Shown here: one piece after another, positions 43,379 to 52,359 of the stretch
Position numbering within the stretch: the first letter of the stretch is position 1
Layout: each line of letters starts with the position of its first letter
NCBI GenBank assembly: GCA_002317215.1
Contig: DCJD01000010.1
Span: 1 to 64,000, forward strand
From: Caryophanales bacterium UBA1709
GTDB taxonomy: Bacteria > Bacillota_I > Bacilli_A > RFN20 > UBA1709
Direction of reading: 5' to 3'
DNA: 64,000 bases
The notes under the pieces: generated by a model
The model's database searches: none
What the model saw: only the letters and a program-made list of their open reading frames with translations
What the model was told of the DNA's origin: nothing
Program-made: the position numbers and the translations under genes

Positions 43379-44815
43379 ATGATTGAAAAGAAAAATGATG
43401 CCATTACAAGTCGTGATAATGACTTTGCTCAATGGTATACTGATGTTGTTAAAAAAGCTGAATTAATTGATTATAGCGATGTTAAAGGTTTTATGGTTTA
43501 TAGACCTTATGGATATGCTATATGGGAAAATATTCAAAGTTGGTTAGATAAAAGATTTAAAGAAGAAGGACATGAAAATGTATATATGCCAATGCTAATC
43601 CCATCTTCTTTATTTCAAAAAGAAAAAGATCACGTTGAAGGATTTGCACCAGAATGTGCAATTGTTACAATGGGTGGAAGTGAAAAATTAGAAGATCCAT
43701 TAATTATTCGTCCAACTAGTGAAACGTTATTTTGCCAACATTTCTCTAAAATAGTTAAATCTTATCGTGATTTACCAAAACTATATAATCAATGGTGTAG
43801 TGTTGTTAGATGGGAGAAAACTACTCGTCCTTTCTTAAGAGGAAAAGAATTCTTATGGCAAGAAGGACATACTTTACACGAAACAGAACAAGAAGCTCGC
43901 CAAGAAGCTTTACATATGCTTGATTTATATGTCAAACTTGGCAAAGAATTATTAGCAGTTCCATTTATCTGTGGTCAAAAAACAGAAAAAGAAAAATTTG
44001 CCGGAGCAGTTAATACATATTCTATTGAAGCATTAATGCATGATGGCAAAGCATTACAAGCTGGAACTACTCATTATTTTGGTCAAGGATTTGCAGAAGC
44101 TTTTGATATTAAATATCAAGATAGAGAAGGAAACTTACAATTCCCTCATCAAACAAGTTGGGGAGTATCAACTAGATTAATTGGATCAATTATTATGGTA
44201 CACGGAGATGATGATGGATTAGTAATGCCTCCATATGTCGCTCCAACTCAAGTAGTTATAATTCCTATTCAAATGAATAAGGAAGGAGTTACTAAAGCCT
44301 GTAAAGATGTATATAGCAAATTAAAAGAAGCTAATATTAGAGTAAAACTTGATGATAGCGACAAAACACCTGGTTGGAAATTTAGTGAATATGAGATGAA
44401 AGGAATTCCAATTAGAATTGAACTAGGACCTCGTGATTTAGAACAAAATCAATGTGTTGTATGTTTTAGACACACTAGAGAAAAGATTGTTGTTAAACTA
44501 GATGAATTAGTTAATAAGATGCCAGAATTCTTTGAAAAGATGCATAATGAAATGTATGAAAATGCAGTTAAATCACAAAAAGCAATGACTGTTGATTGTG
44601 ATAACTATGAAGAATTCAAAGCAATTATGGCTAAACCAGTAAGTGGTTATGTAAGAATGATGTGGTGTGGATGCAAAGAATGTGAAGAAAAGATTAAAGC
44701 TGATACCGCAGCTACTAGTAGAAATATTCCATTCCACCAAGAAAATCTTTCTGAAACATGTCCAGTTTGTGGCAAAAAAGCTACTAAACTTGTTGTTTGG
44801 GCTAAAGCATATTAA
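43379..44815 (+). CDS. proS: Prolyl-tRNA synthetase, archaeal/eukaryotic type
   Basis: 478 residues, the short ProRS form without the bacterial editing insertion: [15 protein letters not shown] motif 1, [22 protein letters not shown] in part (motif 2), [11 protein letters not shown] (motif 3), and a C-terminal zinc-type domain with CGCKEC and CPVCG. This type is found in mycoplasmas, some Bacilli and Clostridia. It charges tRNA-Pro. AAGGAGA precedes the start in the end of the upstream gene. Confidence 0.96.
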   Translation: MIEKKNDAITSRDNDFAQWYTDVVKKAELIDYSDVKGFMVYRPYGYAIWENIQSWLDKRFKEEGHENVYMPMLIPSSLFQKEKDHVEGFAPECAIVTMGGSEKLEDPLIIRPTSETLFCQHFSKIVKSYRDLPKLYNQWCSVVRWEKTTRPFLRGKEFLWQEGHTLHETEQEARQEALHMLDLYVKLGKELLAVPFICGQKTEKEKFAGAVNTYSIEALMHDGKALQAGTTHYFGQGFAEAFDIKYQDREGNLQFPHQTSWGVSTRLIGSIIMVHGDDDGLVMPPYVAPTQVVIIPIQMNKEGVTKACKDVYSKLKEANIRVKLDDSDKTPGWKFSEYEMKGIPIRIELGPRDLEQNQCVVCFRHTREKIVVKLDELVNKMPEFFEKMHNEMYENAVKSQKAMTVDCDNYEEFKAIMAKPVSGYVRMMWCGCKECEEKIKADTAATSRNIPFHQENLSETCPVCGKKATKLVVWAKAY

Positions 44816-44828
44816 AAATTATTTAGGA

Positions 44829-44879
44829 ATTTGCATATTTTTTGAGTATATATAAGTAGAGGGCAAAAAATATGCAAAT
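44829..44879 (+). promoter_or_regulatory. 15-bp inverted repeat enclosing the ribosome site of the next gene
   Basis: ATTTGCATATTTTTT (44829-44843) and AAAAAATATGCAAAT (44865-44879) are perfectly complementary, with a 21-nt loop that holds the purine-rich site GAGGG. The 3' arm includes the ATG at 44872. In RNA read through from proS, the start codon would be buried in the stem. TATATA in the loop could instead start a transcript that lacks the 5' arm. Confidence 0.7.
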
Positions 44880-45222
44880 GAAAACTTTAGAAGAAAAAGA
44901 AGTTAGTAAGATATTAAAAGATTATCGTATTGCCAAAAAGATTATTGAACTATATGAGGATGGAGAAAGTGCAATTGTTGAAAAATTAACAACTACTAAT
45001 CTTTCTAAACTATATGGTGATATTGCATTAATTGATATAATTATTGATTCATTAGATGATGAGATCAAAGAGTTTATCATAAAACAATATCTAACAAAGA
45101 AGAATGATAAATGGTGGTTAGAATTTTATTCTAAATCCACCTATTATCGTCATAAGAAAAATGCTGTATTATCTTTTTTAGAGCAATATAATGCGCAAAT
45201 ATCTAATATCTATTTGCATTAA
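44872..45222 (+). CDS. MG284/ArpU-like sigma-region-4-type protein
   Basis: 116 residues: a helical N-terminal part (about 1-65) and a C-terminal HTH-like stretch KWWLEFYSKSTYYRHKKNAVLSFL that resembles region 4 of sigma factors, ArpU-family phage regulators and the mycoplasma MG284/MPN403 family. It may bind DNA or RNA polymerase; no target is known. Its start codon lies in a 15-bp inverted repeat. A second small inverted repeat (GCAAATA/TATTTGC, 45195-45217) covers its end. Confidence 0.65.
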   Translation: MQMKTLEEKEVSKILKDYRIAKKIIELYEDGESAIVEKLTTTNLSKLYGDIALIDIIIDSLDDEIKEFIIKQYLTKKNDKWWLEFYSKSTYYRHKKNAVLSFLEQYNAQISNIYLH

Positions 45223-45266
45223 CTTGCTTATTTAGATAAAATTAATAAGGAAAAGAAGGTATTATT

Positions 45267-45488
45267 ATGAAACATTTTGAAGAATTTAAAAAACTTATTT
45301 CTAAGATTGTTAAAGATAAAGAAATTAAACCAGAAACTGAATTAAAAAGTTTAGGTATTGATTCACTTGATTTAGTTGAAATTATTATGGATGCTGAAGA
45401 ACAATATGGCATCGAATTCACTAATGATGAGTTATCTAGTTTTGCTACAGTAGCCGATGTAGTAAAAGCTATTGATTCTAAGTTATAA
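45267..45488 (+). CDS. acpP: Acyl carrier protein
   Basis: 73 residues with the phosphopantetheine site LGIDSLDLVEIIMDAEEQYG (Ser in DSL). It carries acyl chains in fatty acid and phospholipid synthesis. A phosphopantetheinyl transferase that may activate it lies at 56794-57261. AAGGAAAAGAAGGT precedes; a terminator follows. Confidence 0.96.
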   Translation: MKHFEEFKKLISKIVKDKEIKPETELKSLGIDSLDLVEIIMDAEEQYGIEFTNDELSSFATVADVVKAIDSKL

Positions 45489-45496
45489 TTTTATTT

Positions 45497-45521
45497 AGCC
45501 GGTTTATCCGGCTTTATTTTT
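45497..45521 (+). terminator. Terminator after acpP
   Basis: AGCCGG pairs with CCGGCT around TTTAT, followed by TTATTTTT. Confidence 0.8.
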
Positions 45522-45525
45522 GATT

Positions 45526-47403
45526 ATGGGACTAATTGATGTTAACAATGTTACTAAGAAATTTAATGATGAGGTATTATTCTCATCTATTTCTTTTACT
45601 TTAAATAAAGAATCTAAATTAGCATTAATTGGGAAAAATGGAGCAGGTAAAACAACTCTTGTAAAAATGATTCTTGGAATAGAAGATTATCAAGAAGGTT
45701 CTATTAATATTTTAAAGCATGTTCATATTGGATATTTATCGCAAATGATTATTCATGATTTAAATAATACTTTATATGAAGAGATGCTATTATCATTTAG
45801 TGAAGTTATTGAACTTTCAAATAGAATTAAAGACCTTTCCATTAAATTAGAAGAGGATCCTTCTAATCAAAAATTAATTGAAGAATATGGTCTTTTACAA
45901 ACTAAATTTGAAGCATTAGATGGATATGATTATCAATATAAAATTGATATGATTCTATCTAAATTTGGTTTTAATAAAGAAGATTATAATCGTAAGATTA
46001 GTAGTTTTAGTGGTGGAGAGAAAAATAAAGTCGCTTTCTCAAGATTATTACTTGATCATCCAGAAGTATTAATTCTAGATGAACCTACCAATCATTTAGA
46101 TATGGATACTATTAAATGGCTAGAAGAATATTTAAGATGCTATGAAGGAGCATTAATTGTAATTAGCCATGATAGATATTTTATTGATAATGTCTGTAAT
46201 TGTGTTTTTGAGATAAGTCAAAATAAAGGAGAATATTATCAAGGAAATTATACTTATTATCTAGAAGAGAAAGTTATTAGATATGAGCAAAGATTAAAAC
46301 AATATAACTTGCAAGAAAAAGAGATTAAACATTTAAAAGATTTAATTTTAAGATTTAAACCAAAACCTACTAAAACAAGTTTTGCAAAAGATAGGGAGAA
46401 AAAACTAGCTAAGATATTAAAAGATAAGATTAATAAACCAACTATTGAAAATAATAAACTACATATAACTTTTAAAGATGAATCTGATATCTCATATAAA
46501 CAATTATTGCTCAAAGATTTAGTAGTTGGATATGATAAAGGATTAAATGAACCATTTAGTATTGAAATTAAAAACGGTAATAAAATAGCCATAATTGGTG
46601 ATAATGGGATAGGTAAAACAACTTTACTTAAAACTATATATGAAAAATTAAAACCAATATCAGGAACAATTACTAAATATCGTGAATTAAATTTTGGTTA
46701 TATTGATCAAAATGTTATTGAGATTAGTTCTAGTTTATCACTATTTGATTATATTAGAAGTTTATATCCATATATGGATAACTATCAAATAAGAAGCCAT
46801 TTAGGAAGCTTTCTTTTTAGTGATGAAGATGTATTTAAAAGTGTGGATAGTTTAAGTGGTGGGGAAAAAGTTCGTCTTGTTTTTGCTACTCTTCTTCTCT
46901 CAAATTATAATGTCTTATTATTAGATGAACCAACCAACCATTTAGATATTGAGACAAGAAAGATACTAGAATCTGCTTTAAATGAGTTTAAAGGAACTAT
47001 TATCTTTGTTAGCCATGATAGATATTTTATTAGTGAAGTTGCAGATACTATTATCCATATCACAAAATCAAATACCAATGTATTTAAAGGAAGTTTTGAA
47101 GAATACCAATTATTATTAGATAGTATCGAAGATATTAAAAATAATAAGATTAAAATAGAAGAAGAAAAGAATGATAAAGAAAAGAGTGTTAAAGTTAAAA
47201 CTCATAAAGTTAATAAAGATAAATTAGAAGAAAAGATTAAGAAATTAGAAGAAGAAATTGAACTAAATAAATCATTTTTCGAGGAAGAAGAATATTATAC
47301 TGATCAAAATAAAATCAAGGAACTAGAAGACTATATTGATGACTTATACGCTTCCTTACATGAACTAGAAAAACAATATCTTGAAATACTTGAAAACGAA
47401 TAA
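45526..47403 (+). CDS. ABC-F family ATPase
   Basis: I choose the ATG at 45526; a TTG two codons earlier is less likely. 625 residues, two ABC modules without membrane segments: Walker A GKNGAGKTT and GDNGIGKTT, signatures FSGGEKNK and LSGGEKVR, Walker B LILDEPTNHLD twice. The inter-domain linker (about 240-310) is charged and helical, and a C-terminal coiled coil (about 545-625) is rich in Glu/Lys, as in Uup-type proteins. Such proteins act on ribosomes stalled or in need of resolution. No ribosome site is visible: the acpP terminator's T-run ends just before the ATG. Confidence 0.92.
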   Translation: MGLIDVNNVTKKFNDEVLFSSISFTLNKESKLALIGKNGAGKTTLVKMILGIEDYQEGSINILKHVHIGYLSQMIIHDLNNTLYEEMLLSFSEVIELSNRIKDLSIKLEEDPSNQKLIEEYGLLQTKFEALDGYDYQYKIDMILSKFGFNKEDYNRKISSFSGGEKNKVAFSRLLLDHPEVLILDEPTNHLDMDTIKWLEEYLRCYEGALIVISHDRYFIDNVCNCVFEISQNKGEYYQGNYTYYLEEKVIRYEQRLKQYNLQEKEIKHLKDLILRFKPKPTKTSFAKDREKKLAKILKDKINKPTIENNKLHITFKDESDISYKQLLLKDLVVGYDKGLNEPFSIEIKNGNKIAIIGDNGIGKTTLLKTIYEKLKPISGTITKYRELNFGYIDQNVIEISSSLSLFDYIRSLYPYMDNYQIRSHLGSFLFSDEDVFKSVDSLSGGEKVRLVFATLLLSNYNVLLLDEPTNHLDIETRKILESALNEFKGTIIFVSHDRYFISEVADTIIHITKSNTNVFKGSFEEYQLLLDSIEDIKNNKIKIEEEKNDKEKSVKVKTHKVNKDKLEEKIKKLEEEIELNKSFFEEEEYYTDQNKIKELEDYIDDLYASLHELEKQYLEILENE

Positions 47404-47432
47404 TTGAATATGTACTTATATTTTGCTAAAAT
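47404..47432 (+). promoter_or_regulatory. Promoter of tRNA-Trp
   Basis: TTGAAT (47404-47409), a 17-nt spacer and TAAAAT (47427-47432), 10 nt before the tRNA. It starts directly at the end of the ABC-F gene. Confidence 0.75.
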
Positions 47433-47442
47433 ATAAGTCGCT

Positions 47443-47516
47443 AGGAGTGTAGTACAATGGTAGTACAGTGGTCTCCAAAACCATTGACGTGGGTTCAATT
47501 CCTACCACTCCTGCCA
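47443..47516 (+). tRNA. tRNA-Trp(CCA)
   Basis: Acceptor AGGAGTG/CACTCCT, anticodon loop with CCA, G discriminator, encoded CCA. It reads UGG only, in line with TGA serving as stop in this window. Confidence 0.95.
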
Positions 47517-47525
47517 AATAGATAT

Positions 47526-47557
47526 AAAAGACTCGCACATATTGTCCGAGTCTTTTT
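47526..47557 (+). terminator. Terminator after tRNA-Trp
   Basis: AAGACTCG pairs with CGAGTCTT around an 11-nt loop, followed by TTTT. Confidence 0.85.
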
Positions 47558-47631
47558 AATATATAAATACGTTAAAACAATATTCATAACAATAAATAAT
47601 TATTTATTGTATAATTAAGTAGGTGATATAA

Positions 47632-48411
47632 ATGAAAAAGATATTTAGAACATTATTATTAATATTAGGTTTAATAACATTATGTGGATGTGGAAGTAGT
47701 AAAGAAAGTGATTATGCAACAAATGGATCATATCAAAGCGATACGGGTGTTGTTATTGATTCTCCATTAAAACTATCTTATAAAGCATCTTATTTTTTCT
47801 ATACTAATGATATTAAGAAAGATAGCAATGAAGTTACTAATAAGATAAGAGAATTAAATGGATATTATACTAGTGTAGAAACTTCTAGTTATAATACTCA
47901 ATATGTTTATAAAGTTCCAACATCTAATTTAGATACTTTCTTAAACTATATGGATAGTAAAGAGGGATGTAGTAATAAAAGAGTTAGTGTTAGCGATGTA
48001 ACAAGTCAATATGCATATACTCAAGCTAAAATTGACGCTTTAACAGATACCAAAGAAGCATATGAAGCTTTACTTGAAACAAGTGGAATAACTGTAACTG
48101 AAATTGCAGAAATTCAAGAAAAACTAACTGATGTTATTTCAGAACTAAATTCTATTAATCAAACTAAAGCTTATTATGATTCAATAATTGATTATTCTGA
48201 AGTTACAATTAATTTCTATTTAGAAAGTGAATATGAAGAAAAAAGCTTTATTGCTGAGTACTTAGAAAATATAGGAGAATTCTTTGTAGGACTAGGAATT
48301 GCGATATTATATATTATCCCAATTGGTGGAAGTATTGGTGCTATCGCATTTGGTGTTACTAAGCTTGTTAAATACATTGATAAGAAATATAAACAAAAGA
48401 ATTCAAAATAA
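47632..48411 (+). CDS. DUF4349-family lipoprotein
   Basis: 259 residues: signal peptide with lipobox ITLCGC, then a DUF4349 domain (KIRELNGYYTSVETSSYN, YKVPTSNLDTFL and a coiled coil at about 130-180) and one C-terminal transmembrane helix (about 217-245) followed by a Lys-rich tail. It is anchored twice: by lipid and by a helix. Its function is unknown; related proteins occur widely in Bacillota. SD is AGGTGAT. Confidence 0.88.
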   Translation: MKKIFRTLLLILGLITLCGCGSSKESDYATNGSYQSDTGVVIDSPLKLSYKASYFFYTNDIKKDSNEVTNKIRELNGYYTSVETSSYNTQYVYKVPTSNLDTFLNYMDSKEGCSNKRVSVSDVTSQYAYTQAKIDALTDTKEAYEALLETSGITVTEIAEIQEKLTDVISELNSINQTKAYYDSIIDYSEVTINFYLESEYEEKSFIAEYLENIGEFFVGLGIAILYIIPIGGSIGAIAFGVTKLVKYIDKKYKQKNSK

Positions 48412-48420
48412 ACGAAAAAT

Positions 48421-48448
48421 AGATTAGAACAATGTTCTAATCTTTTTT
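48421..48448 (+). terminator. Terminator after the DUF4349 gene
   Basis: AGATTAGAAC pairs with GTTCTAATCT around AAT, followed by TTTTT. Confidence 0.88.
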
Positions 48449-48490
48449 ATTTTGTAGTATTATTAAAGTTAAATATAGGGGGTATTAAAA

Positions 48491-49357
48491 ATGAAAAATT
48501 TATTAGAATTAAATGAAGTTACTAAATTCTATCCTTCCTTTAAATTAGATCACGTATCTTTTGATGTGCCAAATGGAACTATTGTAGGATTTATTGGTAG
48601 AAATGGTGCTGGTAAGACTACTACATTAAAAGGGATTATGAATTTAATTCATTTCGATTACGGAACAGTAACTTGTTTTGAAAAAGACATGAAAGAACAT
48701 GAACTTGATATTAAACAAGATATTGGTTTCTCATTATCAGAATTAAATTATTATCCAAATAGAACAATTGCTCAAATTGCTGATGTTACTAGCAAATTCT
48801 ATAAAGAGTTTGATATGAGTAAATTTAATAGATTATGTGAGATGTTTAATTTAGATAAGAATAAGAAATTAGAAGAATTAAGCAGCGGTATGAAAGTTAA
48901 ATATTCATTAGCTATTGCATTATCTCATAATGCTAAATTATTAATCTTAGATGAACCAACTAGTGGATTAGATCCAGTTAGTAGAAATGAGATATTAGAT
49001 ATTTTTGAATCTATTGTTAAAAAAGAAGATCGTGCTATTTTGTTCTCAACTCATATTACAAGTGATTTAGATAAAGTAGCAACTCATATTGTATATATCC
49101 AAAAAGGAAAGATTGTATACAAAGGAACTAAGAAAGATTTCATTAATGAATATACTTTAATAAAAGGTAATAAAGATGAGATTAATACTAATAAATCATA
49201 TTTACTTGGTTATAAGATACATGGTAATGAATATGATGGTTTAGTATTAACAAGTAATATTAGTAAAGTTAAATATACTAGTAAGAAAGAACCAGACTTA
49301 GAAGAAATAATGGTTAATTTAGAAAGGGGAGTTGAAGATGAAGAATTTGATCTATAA
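48491..49357 (+). CDS. ABC transporter ATPase
   Basis: 288 residues: Walker A GRNGAGKTT, signature LSSGMKVK (a variant with SSGM for SGGQ that is common in YtrB-like export ATPases), Walker B LLILDEPTSGLDP. The last 70 residues form the small C-terminal domain. It pairs with the overlapping permease; the substrate is unknown. GGGGG is the ribosome site. Confidence 0.92.
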   Translation: MKNLLELNEVTKFYPSFKLDHVSFDVPNGTIVGFIGRNGAGKTTTLKGIMNLIHFDYGTVTCFEKDMKEHELDIKQDIGFSLSELNYYPNRTIAQIADVTSKFYKEFDMSKFNRLCEMFNLDKNKKLEELSSGMKVKYSLAIALSHNAKLLILDEPTSGLDPVSRNEILDIFESIVKKEDRAILFSTHITSDLDKVATHIVYIQKGKIVYKGTKKDFINEYTLIKGNKDEINTNKSYLLGYKIHGNEYDGLVLTSNISKVKYTSKKEPDLEEIMVNLERGVEDEEFDL

Positions 49358-50024
49358 AGAACTTAAACTTGCTGTTCATCCAATTTGCTACTTACTAATA
49401 ATGTGTTTCCCTTTAATGGTTTTAATTCCAAGCTATCCATTAGTAGCATCTTTTATCTATTGTGCTTCATGCTATCCAATATTATTTTTAGGCGCTAATA
49501 AAGGACAACAAAGCAATGATTTATTATATACCGCTTTACTTCCTGTCCGTAAAAAAGATATTGTTAAAGCGCGTATTTATACCTGCGCTATATTGCTAGC
49601 TATTGCCACATTAATAACTATTATATTATTGCCTTTCTGCTCAATGACTCATGAAGCATTAAAAGCTACTGTAGAAGAACAAGGTAGTAGTGCTGACGTT
49701 GGATTAGAAGCTGGGGAATTTGGATCTATCATGGGCTTTGTATTATTCTCATTTGTGGTCTATGATGCAATATTCTTCTTATGCTATTATAAAAACGGTA
49801 AAAGAATTGCTTTACCTACATTTGTTGGAATATTAGCTTTCACTATATTATCAATTACTCCAACAACTGTTCTTCCTTCCTCTATACCTGGTTATGAAGA
49901 ATTATTCCATAATCCACTTGTTCAAGTGTGCATGGTTATTGGTGGACTAATGATATATGTCTTTGGACATTATCTAATATATAAGAAAGCATCTGATTTC
50001 TTAGAGAAAGTTGATTTAAATTAA
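49338..50024 (+). CDS. ABC-2 type transporter permease
   Basis: I choose the ATG at 49338 (MKNLIYKELKL), 7 nt after GGGGAG; a TTG two codons earlier is not needed. 228 residues with six hydrophobic segments and the N-terminal KNLIYKELKLAVHP pattern of ABC-2 permeases. It overlaps the ATPase gene by 20 bp and ends at a terminator, so the two form an exporter operon, possibly for a peptide or lipid. Confidence 0.9.
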   Translation: MKNLIYKELKLAVHPICYLLIMCFPLMVLIPSYPLVASFIYCASCYPILFLGANKGQQSNDLLYTALLPVRKKDIVKARIYTCAILLAIATLITIILLPFCSMTHEALKATVEEQGSSADVGLEAGEFGSIMGFVLFSFVVYDAIFFLCYYKNGKRIALPTFVGILAFTILSITPTTVLPSSIPGYEELFHNPLVQVCMVIGGLMIYVFGHYLIYKKASDFLEKVDLN

Positions 50025-50025
50025 T

Positions 50026-50050
50026 AGAGTAGACCTAGTCTACTCTTTTA
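50026..50050 (+). terminator. Terminator after the ABC exporter operon
   Basis: AGAGTAGAC pairs with GTCTACTCT around CTA, followed by TTTATTT. Confidence 0.88.
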
Positions 50051-50078
50051 TTTAACTCTTATGATTAAAGTGTATAAA

Positions 50079-50087
50079 TGATATAAT
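50079..50087 (+). promoter_or_regulatory. Extended -10 of the 50094 gene, leaderless
   Basis: TGATATAAT, with TATAAT at 50082-50087, ends 6 nt before the ATG at 50094. Confidence 0.55.
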
Positions 50088-50093
50088 TAATAT

Positions 50094-50354
50094 ATGAATG
50101 AGTTTAATATAAACGAAGCTATCGAACTTTTAAAACAAGGATATATTGTTTATAGTTTTGATAAACTAGGCAAACTAATAGTTAATATACAAGATGATTT
50201 AATTCTTATTAAGGATAGTAATTTAACATGTAAAATGGATATTAATTCATTTATTAATTTGTATAAATCGAATAAATTCTATATTAATGATACCGATGAT
50301 AATAACATAGATTTATTAAAAGATAACGAATACTATAATTTCAAACACAAATAA
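50094..50354 (+). CDS. Small hypothetical protein
   Basis: 86 residues, of no family I recognise; acidic and Asn/Asp-rich at the C-terminus, with an N-terminal helix (NINEAIELLKQG) and a probable beta segment (LIVNIQDDLILIKD). No signal peptide and no membrane helix. It has a perfect extended -10 placed 6 nt before the ATG and no ribosome site. It stands alone between two transcription units and its codon use matches its neighbours. Confidence 0.6.
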   Translation: MNEFNINEAIELLKQGYIVYSFDKLGKLIVNIQDDLILIKDSNLTCKMDINSFINLYKSNKFYINDTDDNNIDLLKDNEYYNFKHK

Positions 50355-50377
50355 GTTAGAAATTAAACTAAAATTAA

Positions 50378-50385
50378 AGTATAAT
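50378..50385 (+). promoter_or_regulatory. -10 box of the CarD gene, near-leaderless
   Basis: TATAAT at 50380-50385, 8 nt before the ATG at 50394; no ribosome site. A weak TTAGAA lies 18 nt upstream of it. Confidence 0.5.
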
Positions 50386-50393
50386 ATATATGT

Positions 50394-50894
50394 ATGAGTA
50401 AGATTAAAAAAGGTGACTATTTATATCATAAAAGAGAAGGAATTATGCTTGTTGAAGACATTACCAGCGAAACATTTGGTGATGAAGTAAAGAAATTCCT
50501 TGTTTTAAGATTACCTTATAGTTTTGAATCTATCACAATGATGGTTCCTCTTGATCAACAAGATTTATTTAGAGAACCTAGAACTCCTAAAGAAATGGAT
50601 AAAGTAATTCCATCCTTTAAGTCTTATGAGAACTTATGGATAATAGATAATAAAACCAGAAAAGAATCTTTTAATACAATTATTGATAGTGATGATACAT
50701 ATAAAATTCATTGTATTGCTAAAACAATACAAGAAAAAAGAAATGAATTATCTTTACTTAAAAAACCTCTTCCATTACAAGATGTTAAGATTTTAGATTT
50801 ATGTTTAAAACTAATCAAAGAAGAGATTGCCTTTGCATATAAATTAGATATTAATTCAGTAGAAGATTTTATTAATACTAAACTTGGATTTTAG
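50394..50894 (+). CDS. CarD/CdnL-family RNA polymerase-interacting regulator
   Basis: 166 residues: N-terminal RNA polymerase-interaction domain (IKKGDYLYHKREGIMLVEDI and FLVLRLPYSFESITMMVPLD) related to that of Mfd, then a helical DNA-binding domain (about 75-166). CarD proteins stabilise open promoter complexes, mostly at rRNA and tRNA genes. It would act on the same promoters seen here before tRNA genes, but that is inference. The start codon is only 8 nt from the -10 box. Confidence 0.9.
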   Translation: MSKIKKGDYLYHKREGIMLVEDITSETFGDEVKKFLVLRLPYSFESITMMVPLDQQDLFREPRTPKEMDKVIPSFKSYENLWIIDNKTRKESFNTIIDSDDTYKIHCIAKTIQEKRNELSLLKKPLPLQDVKILDLCLKLIKEEIAFAYKLDINSVEDFINTKLGF

Positions 50895-50906
50895 TTTCTA
50901 AAATTC

Positions 50907-50935
50907 TTTACTTTTCCCTATATAGTTAGTAAAAT
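50907..50935 (+). promoter_or_regulatory. Promoter of tRNA-His
   Basis: TTTACT (50907-50912), a 17-nt spacer and TAAAAT (50930-50935), 13 nt before the tRNA. Confidence 0.7.
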
Positions 50936-50948
50936 ATATAGGCGATAT

Positions 50949-51025
50949 GGCGATAGTGGCGAAATGGTTAACGCACCTGACTGTGGATCAGGCACTCGTG
51001 AGTTCGATCCTCACCTGTCGCCCCA
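50949..51025 (+). tRNA. tRNA-His(GTG)
   Basis: Acceptor GCGATAG/CTGTCGC with an encoded extra G at -1 (50949) opposite C73, the His identity pair; anticodon GTG; CCA encoded. Confidence 0.95.
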
Positions 51026-51035
51026 TTATAAAAAG

Positions 51036-51062
51036 AAAGCTTGATAATAATCAAGCTTTTAT
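51036..51062 (+). terminator. Terminator after tRNA-His
   Basis: AAAGCTTGAT pairs with ATCAAGCTTT around AATA, followed by TATTTTAT. Confidence 0.82.
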
Positions 51063-51153
51063 TTTATAAATCACATAATATCTAATATAGTGCTTTTAAT
51101 TTAAGTTATTTAAATTAAAATAAATATGTCTAGATAACAGAGGTCGATTTATT

Positions 51154-52317
51154 ATGAAAAATGAAAGTTTAGCAATTAAAAAACATCGTGAATGGAAAGG
51201 AAAATATGATATTCACGTTAAAGCAAGTGTAGAGACTAAAGAAGATTTAGCTCTTGCTTATACCCCAGGAGTAGCTGATGCTTGTATGGCTATTCATAAC
51301 AACATTGAAGAATCCTTTAATTTAACAGGGAGAGGCAATCAAGTTGCAGTCGTTACAGATGGTACAGCAGTACTTGGTTTAGGAGATATTGGACCAGAAG
51401 CTGGAATGCCAGTTATGGAAGGAAAAGCGGCATTATTTAAAACTTATGGTAATATTGATGCCTTCCCTTTATGCTTAAAAACTAAAGATACCGAAGAGAT
51501 AATTAGAACAGTTAAATTATTAGAAGGTAACTTTGCTGGAATTAACTTAGAAGATATAAGTGCACCAAGATGTTTTGAAGTTGAATCAAGGCTTAGAAAA
51601 GAATTAAATATCCCAGTTTTCCATGATGATCAACATGGTACTGCTATTGTATTGGGAGGTGCTTTATTAAATGCTTTAAAGATTGTTAATAAAGATATAC
51701 ATAATATAAAAGTTGTTGTTAATGGAGCTGGTGCTGCTGGAACAGCAATTGGTAAATATGTTATGAGTCTTGGAGTTAATGATGTAATTATGTGTGATAG
51801 AGATGGAATTATTGATCGTAATCATAATTATCCAAATCCTCACCATAATGAACTAGCTAAAATTACTAATAAAGAAAATAAAAGCGGTCTATTAAAGGAT
51901 GCTTTAGTAGGAGCGGATGTATTTATTGGAGTAAGTGTTGGTAATATTGTTAATAAAGAAATGATTAAATCAATGAATCATAATTCAATAGTATTTCCAC
52001 TTGCTAATCCTATTCCAGAAATTAGTTATGCTGATGCAAAAGAAGCTGGAGCTAGAATCGTTGGAACTGGATCTAGTAAAAATCCAAATCAAGTAAATAA
52101 TGCTTTAGTATTTCCGGGCTTATTTAGAGGAGCTTTAGATGCAAAAGCAACTGATATAACTGATGAAATGAAAAGAGCTGTATCATATGCTATTGCAGAA
52201 TCAGTTCCTAGTGATAAGTTAAACGAAGAATATATCTTACCAGATGTTATTAATAAAGAAGTTCATAAAAATATTGCTAAGAAAGTTAAGGAAACTTGGC
52301 TTAATAATATTAAATAG
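51154..52317 (+). CDS. NAD(P)-dependent malic enzyme
   Basis: 387 residues of the short bacterial malic enzyme type: [12 protein letters not shown] with the catalytic Tyr, KGK-like Lys in [11 protein letters not shown], the metal-site DDQHGTAIV, and the Rossmann motif [13 protein letters not shown]. It oxidatively decarboxylates malate to pyruvate, making NAD(P)H. The start has AGAGGT 11 nt upstream. Confidence 0.95.
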   Translation: MKNESLAIKKHREWKGKYDIHVKASVETKEDLALAYTPGVADACMAIHNNIEESFNLTGRGNQVAVVTDGTAVLGLGDIGPEAGMPVMEGKAALFKTYGNIDAFPLCLKTKDTEEIIRTVKLLEGNFAGINLEDISAPRCFEVESRLRKELNIPVFHDDQHGTAIVLGGALLNALKIVNKDIHNIKVVVNGAGAAGTAIGKYVMSLGVNDVIMCDRDGIIDRNHNYPNPHHNELAKITNKENKSGLLKDALVGADVFIGVSVGNIVNKEMIKSMNHNSIVFPLANPIPEISYADAKEAGARIVGTGSSKNPNQVNNALVFPGLFRGALDAKATDITDEMKRAVSYAIAESVPSDKLNEEYILPDVINKEVHKNIAKKVKETWLNNIK

Positions 52318-52332
52318 ATAAAGAAAAATTAT

Positions 52333-52359
52333 AAAAATAGAGACCAAGTCTCTATTTTT
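52333..52359. terminator. Bidirectional terminator between malic enzyme and ispH
   Basis: AAAAATAGAGAC pairs with GTCTCTATTTTT around CAA. The right arm overlaps the ispH TAG stop. Confidence 0.88.
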
